From: CAYJAD01 sp964372165
GTDB taxonomy: Bacteria > Desulfobacterota > Desulfovibrionia > Desulfovibrionales > Desulfovibrionaceae
Direction: 5' to 3'
NCBI GenBank assembly: GCA_964372165.1
Contig: CAYJPT010000030.1
Span: 1-20,268 of the forward strand
DNA length: 20,268 nucleotides
Part shown: positions 14,413 to 20,268 of the stretch, piece after piece
Position numbering within the stretch: position 1 is the stretch's first letter
How the letters are laid out: every line of letters starts with the position of its first letter
Translations under genes and position numbers: made by a program
The notes under the pieces: generated by a model
What the model saw: the letters and a program-made list of their open reading frames with translations, nothing else
Databases searched by the model: none
Told to the model about the DNA's origin: nothing

Positions 14413-16151
14413 ATTCTTTTTTGCTCTATGGCTTCTTGCGTTGTACCGGTCCACACTATACGCCCTGCATCTAAGCCCACGACACGATTTACTAGATTGA
14501 GCATAGTAGCCTTGTGTGTACAAATAATTACTGTTTTATTAGCAAAATATGGTTGAAGCCTATTTATAAGGCGATATTCAGAGGCAAGGTCGAGTTGTGC
14601 CGAAGGTTCATCAAGAATAATAGTGTGTGGATCACCAAGTAAGGCACGGGCAAGGGCAACACTTTGTGCCTGACCACCAGAAAGTCCAACACCTTGTTCG
14701 CCAAGCGTCATATCAAGCCCAAGAGGGTGTTGACTCGCAAAATCCAAAACTCCCGCTAATTCTGCAGCTTTCATTAGTTGAGCTTCATCGCATGGCCCTG
14801 CAAAAGGCCAAGCAAGGGCAATGTTGTGGCGTAAAGTTCCGCGAAATATACGAATTTCTTGCGGCAAATAACCAACTTTATTTCTATACGGTTGCATGGC
14901 AGCTACTCGCATGTCAACATTCCCAAGTAACACCCGCCCATCGGTTGGAGAATAAATACCTGCATATAATCGAGCTAAAGTAGACTTACCAGCGCCGGAT
15001 GCACCGACAAAGGCTAATTTAGAACCAGGCATAATTTGCATTTTAATATCTTGTAATGCTGTAGCCTGTTGGTTAGATGATGGATAACTGAAATATACTC
15101 TTTCAAAAGTAACTGGCACAGCAATGGATGAATCAGGTAACGATGTTTCAGAATTTGCAATGTCATCTTCATCAGGTAGGGGATTTTCCGTTGGCAGTTG
15201 TAGCAGTAAATGTAATTGTTTAACAGACAACAGCGTTTTTTGTAAATTTGCTAAGATATTAACTAAGCTAATGATGGGTCCTAAGCAACGCCCAAAAAGA
15301 ATTACGCAAGCGATAAGTGCTCCTGAGGTCATAAGTCCATCAGAGATGCGGTACACCCCCAAAACAACTACTGAAATAGAAAGTAATGCTCCGCAATACA
15401 CCATAGTGTTGTTAAGCATATTTGAGTGCCTGCGCGCAACTACGGCTGAATCAGCATTATAGGCAGTGTATTTGTCCCATAGTTGTAAAAGCGCATTTTC
15501 CATACGTGTGGCACGAATTGTTTCTAGGCCTAATATCATTTCTGTCAAAAAAGATTGCTTTATTGCATTAGAATGCATAACTTTATTTGAAGTTTTTTCA
15601 ATTTTACTTTGTATAAAAATAGCAAATATTGTCAATAAAGGAATGGCGAACAGTGGAATAAAGCCGATGGTTCCACCAATCATAAAGATTAGTATTATGA
15701 AAAATAAGGTAAAAGGAAGATCAAAAATGGCAATAACAGTATTTGAACCTAGGAATTCGCGTACATATTCAAGTTCACGTACACGAGCAATAATAGCGCC
15801 TATGGAATTTGTTTGCTTTTGGCCATAAAGAGCGTCAAGGCGAACATTCATAAGGTGCTTTAGAAAAAGAGACTGCATTTTGATGTCAGCATTACGTCCG
15901 GCTAAGTCAACAAAATACATGCGCATTCCACGCAATACAACATCTAATGAAGTGGCAATGACCATGCCAATACTTAAAACCCATAGACTTTCAAAGGCAT
16001 TATTAGGCACAATGCGATCATACACATTCATTATGTATAAAGGCATGGCTAAGCTTAGTAAGTTTACAATTACCGACGCTACAAGCACATGCCTATACAA
16101 TGGAAAATACCTAGCAAGGCAATCCCAAAACCACTCATAAGACTTTTGCAT
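14409..16151 (-). CDS. Type I secretion ABC transporter, LapB-like, without N-terminal peptidase-like domain
   Basis: This 580-residue membrane permease-ATPase exports an unfolded substrate through the tripartite channel. The transmembrane domain spans about 20-310; LASLAMPLY-type and NVYDRIVPN motifs at about 32-50 are characteristic of the LapB/LssB family. The ATPase has Walker A GASGAGKST (383-391), Q-loop Gln431, signature LSGGQ (490-494), Walker B IILDE (511-515) and H-loop His546, all intact. Full-length LapB-type proteins usually carry an extra N-terminal C39-like domain of about 130-150 residues; here the protein starts directly at the membrane domain. The start lies 7 bases after the tolC-like stop, with no strong ribosome-binding site, so coupling is likely. 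It overlaps the HlyD gene by 4 bases. Confidence 0.95.
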   Translation of the reverse strand: MQKSYEWFWDCLARYFPLYRHVLVASVIVNLLSLAMPLYIMNVYDRIVPNNAFESLWVLSIGMVIATSLDVVLRGMRMYFVDLAGRNADIKMQSLFLKHLMNVRLDALYGQKQTNSIGAIIARVRELEYVREFLGSNTVIAIFDLPFTLFFIILIFMIGGTIGFIPLFAIPLLTIFAIFIQSKIEKTSNKVMHSNAIKQSFLTEMILGLETIRATRMENALLQLWDKYTAYNADSAVVARRHSNMLNNTMVYCGALLSISVVVLGVYRISDGLMTSGALIACVILFGRCLGPIISLVNILANLQKTLLSVKQLHLLLQLPTENPLPDEDDIANSETSLPDSSIAVPVTFERVYFSYPSSNQQATALQDIKMQIMPGSKLAFVGASGAGKSTLARLYAGIYSPTDGRVLLGNVDMRVAAMQPYRNKVGYLPQEIRIFRGTLRHNIALAWPFAGPCDEAQLMKAAELAGVLDFASQHPLGLDMTLGEQGVGLSGGQAQSVALARALLGDPHTIILDEPSAQLDLASEYRLINRLQPYFANKTVIICTHKATMLNLVNRVVGLDAGRIVWTGTTQEAIEQKRI

Positions 16152-16158
16152 ATTTTAA

Positions 16159-17598
16159 TTAACGTGGCTGCGTTAATGTTGACCCTTCAAGAGCCTCTTG
16201 TTGGTTTAACGTCTCTGGCTTGAACTTCCACATAGGAACACTGGGAGCCATTTGCGTGGTATTAATTTCTAATGATCCACGGCTAATGTTTACTTCTTCC
16301 AAAAGTTCACCAGTAAGAGCAAGCATGCGATATTCACCAATTATGGCATCAGTATCACGAATTTCTCTTTCAACTGCACTAAAATAATACTCACCTTCGG
16401 CATCAAGTACAGAAAGTAAATCTCTTCTACCAACTGCAAATTGGGTGTCATAGTTAATTTTTGCACTTTTGGCAGCCTTAGCGGCGGTAGCATAAAATTT
16501 GGCTTGTTCTTTTGAACTTTTTGTTACAGCATAAACTGAAATTAATTCTTCATTAACCTCGTCCATTGTTTGGTGTAATATTTGGCGTAATTCGCGCACA
16601 CGGGCAGATTTTGCCTTAACAGTGGCAACATCTCTTCCGCCGCTATAAAGGTCCCATTGCATATTTAGCATAGCTGTCCAAGTGAATTGGCGTTGGTCGC
16701 CATCATAACCGTTTGTTGTGAACGTTGGACCAGCATCAATGCTAAGTTTAGGAGCAAATTCGCTGCGAGTAGTGTCCACATCAGCCATAGCACTACGAAT
16801 GGCTGCCAAATCGGCTTGGATTCTGAGATTTTTGTTAATACTTGCATTGCGAGCGGCATCAAGGTCTGTAATCATAGTTTTTGGTAAATTAACGGCTTGT
16901 AAATTTTTTGGAGTTGGTTGACCTGTAATGCGCGTATATGTGGCCATAGCAGTATGCAGGCCTTGTGTATGGGCTATTAATGATGCATTGGCACGTGCAA
17001 GGCGGCCTTCTACTAATTTCACATCACCTTGATTGGATAATCCTTGATTAAATCTAGTGCGTAAATTTCTTAAAATTTTAGCATTTTCTTCAACATTTTC
17101 TTTAGCAAGAGTTACAAGTGACCGACGACGCAAAACGTCAGCATGAGCACTTATTGCAGAATAAGCTAAGGAGTTTGCACTATCCATAAGCTGCCAAGAA
17201 CTAAAATTTTTCATTTCTTCATTCATACGTACCGTGGCAGAAGTCTTACCGCCTTCCCAAATGGATTGACTTAATACTAAACCAGTGCTGAAAGCTCCAA
17301 CAGCATGCTGATCTCTACCAGTTTCGCGGGTAATAGCATTGTCTTGTTGTTCAACGCCTGCTCCGGCCCAAATTCCAATACTTGGGTAGTAACCAGATTC
17401 AGCTGCGCGTACTTCATGTTCTGCTCTTTGGCGTGCTTCTTGAGCGGCTTTAATATTTGGGCTGTAATTAAAAGCAAAATTTAAGGTGTCACTTAGACTA
17501 GTTGAACCAATAGTAGCACTATATGATTTTTGCGTAGGCATGCATAGTAAAATTCCTAAAAATATAGCTAGATACAGATGTAATTTTTTTGCCTTCAT
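16159..17598 (-). CDS. TolC-family outer-membrane channel of the type I secretion system
   Basis: This 479-residue outer-membrane efflux protein has a signal peptide (about 1-28, cleaved near SYSA-TIG). It is followed by two outer-membrane-efflux repeats of helical and beta segments, for example NIKAAQEARQRAEHEVRAAESGYYPSIG early and FAVGRRDLLSVLDAEGEYYFS late. The AggA/LapE-type TolC proteins that work with LapB exporters are the closest concept. The ATG at 17598 has AAGGGG 7 bases upstream. An ATG at 17619 would leave almost no leader after the predicted transcription start near 17624, so it is disfavoured. It is the first gene of the exporter operon. Confidence 0.92.
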   Translation of the reverse strand: MKAKKLHLYLAIFLGILLCMPTQKSYSATIGSTSLSDTLNFAFNYSPNIKAAQEARQRAEHEVRAAESGYYPSIGIWAGAGVEQQDNAITRETGRDQHAVGAFSTGLVLSQSIWEGGKTSATVRMNEEMKNFSSWQLMDSANSLAYSAISAHADVLRRRSLVTLAKENVEENAKILRNLRTRFNQGLSNQGDVKLVEGRLARANASLIAHTQGLHTAMATYTRITGQPTPKNLQAVNLPKTMITDLDAARNASINKNLRIQADLAAIRSAMADVDTTRSEFAPKLSIDAGPTFTTNGYDGDQRQFTWTAMLNMQWDLYSGGRDVATVKAKSARVRELRQILHQTMDEVNEELISVYAVTKSSKEQAKFYATAAKAAKSAKINYDTQFAVGRRDLLSVLDAEGEYYFSAVEREIRDTDAIIGEYRMLALTGELLEEVNISRGSLEINTTQMAPSVPMWKFKPETLNQQEALEGSTLTQPR

Positions 17599-17630
17599 GT
17601 GGTTACCCCTTTTGTTCATATTATTAATTG

Positions 17631-17659
17631 CTTATATCAAGTTAGTGAGAATATGTCAA
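17631..17659 (-). promoter_or_regulatory. Sigma-70 promoter for the exporter operon
   Basis: On the minus strand TTGACA (17659-17654), a 17-base spacer and TATAAG (17636-17631) give a near-consensus promoter. The start of transcription would be about 17624, giving a leader of about 26 nt to the ATG at 17598. Confidence 0.7.
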
Positions 17660-17740
17660 TTTTTTTTACATTTTAAAATTTACTTATACACAGTTAATCA
17701 AAATTTATATATCGCAATCTATTAATTTAGGGGCTTTGAA

Positions 17741-17769
17741 TTGACATTAATAAGGGCAAATGCTAGAAT
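17741..17769 (+). promoter_or_regulatory. Sigma-70 promoter (extended -10) for the FecR-domain gene
   Basis: TTGACA (17741-17746), a 17-base spacer and TAGAAT (17764-17769), preceded by TGC (17761-17763), form an extended -10. Transcription would begin near 17776, leaving a leader of about 67 nt. AAGGAG lies at 17832-17837, 5 bases before the ATG. Confidence 0.75.
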
Positions 17770-17790
17770 AACTATGAAACGATAGTTATT
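17767..17790 (+). promoter_or_regulatory. Dyad overlapping the -10 and transcription start of the FecR-domain gene
   Basis: AATAACTAT (17767-17775) and ATAGTTATT (17782-17790) form perfect 9-bp arms around GAAACG. The left arm overlaps the last bases of the -10 hexamer, so the site would suit a repressor; it could also form a hairpin at the 5' end of the mRNA. No regulator gene is adjacent. Confidence 0.5.
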
Positions 17791-17842
17791 ATAAAATGCT
17801 AAGTCAAAGTCTTTAGCAGTGACTGTATCGTAAGGAGCTTAT

Positions 17843-20151
<2,309 letters not shown>

Positions 20152-20180
20152 GCTAGTTAACCAACTATAATAGTAGATGC

Positions 20181-20252
20181 TGAAAAACGTATTTCCATGC
20201 GCTTTTAAGAAAATACCACGCATTGCCTTACGGCTATGCTTTGGCATAAATA
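20181..20252 (-). repeat. Repeat family D, copy 2, uninterrupted (empty site)
   Basis: On the minus strand this reads through TATTTATGCCAAAGCATAG, CCGTAAGG and CAATGCGTGG without interruption. It matches the two halves of copy 1 at 8252-8280 and 8549-8600. It carries the pre-insertion equivalent of the MITE target. It starts about 30 bases after the FecR-domain gene's stop; the rest of the window to 20268 has no gene. Confidence 0.85.
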
Positions 20253-20268
20253 CCACGGCGTTCAAAAG

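Overview
The window reads as a stretch of chromosome from an AT-rich bacterium. The best guess is an anaerobe of the Desulfovibrionaceae or a nearby Desulfobacterota lineage. That rests on the gene mix: a LapB-type type I secretion system paired with a FecR-domain secreted protein, an AmrS-type radical SAM enzyme beside a corrinoid adenosyltransferase, and a dCache chemoreceptor. This is inference from protein families, not from a marker gene. No rRNA, tRNA, CRISPR array or intact transposase was seen.

Layout. 1-2650 holds a minus-strand chemoreceptor with a strong terminator and a sigma-28-like promoter. 3043-6727 is a minus-strand three-gene operon with successive 4-bp ATGA overlaps: a GNAT-like/TraB fusion, a paralogous GNAT-like protein and a radical SAM/SPASM-like enzyme. 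Divergent from it are a lipoprotein and Maf (6912-8182). 8183-8820 is repeat-rich and contains a 268-bp MITE-like element with a perfect 18-bp terminal inverted repeat and an 8-bp target duplication. It is followed by purM on the minus strand. 10032-12712 holds a proline-rich secreted protein and then a tightly packed plus-strand run: amrS-like, cobA/cobO-like, and a nucleoside 2-deoxyribosyltransferase-like protein. 12713-13071 carries further repeat copies. 13072-17598 is a minus-strand operon for a complete type I secretion machine (TolC-like, ABC, HlyD-like). Divergent from it (17843-20151) is its probable substrate: a FecR domain, a Thr-Pro linker, an Asn/Asp-rich repeat domain and a hydrophobic C-terminal tail.

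How the parts work together. The two halves of the secretion locus face away from a 244-bp region holding a good sigma-70 promoter in each direction, so machine and cargo are probably expressed together. The 100-N gap inside the cargo gene is flanked by two identical 55-bp sequences. Collapsing them restores one reading frame of about 717 codons, so the apparent break is most likely an assembly artefact. The GNAT/TraB/radical SAM operon is the best candidate for an uncharacterised pathway.

The intergenic spaces are unusually structured. A repeat of about 180 bp made of six successive hairpins occurs twice. Two shorter repeat families also occur, one of which is split by the MITE-like element while an unsplit copy survives at the right edge of the window.
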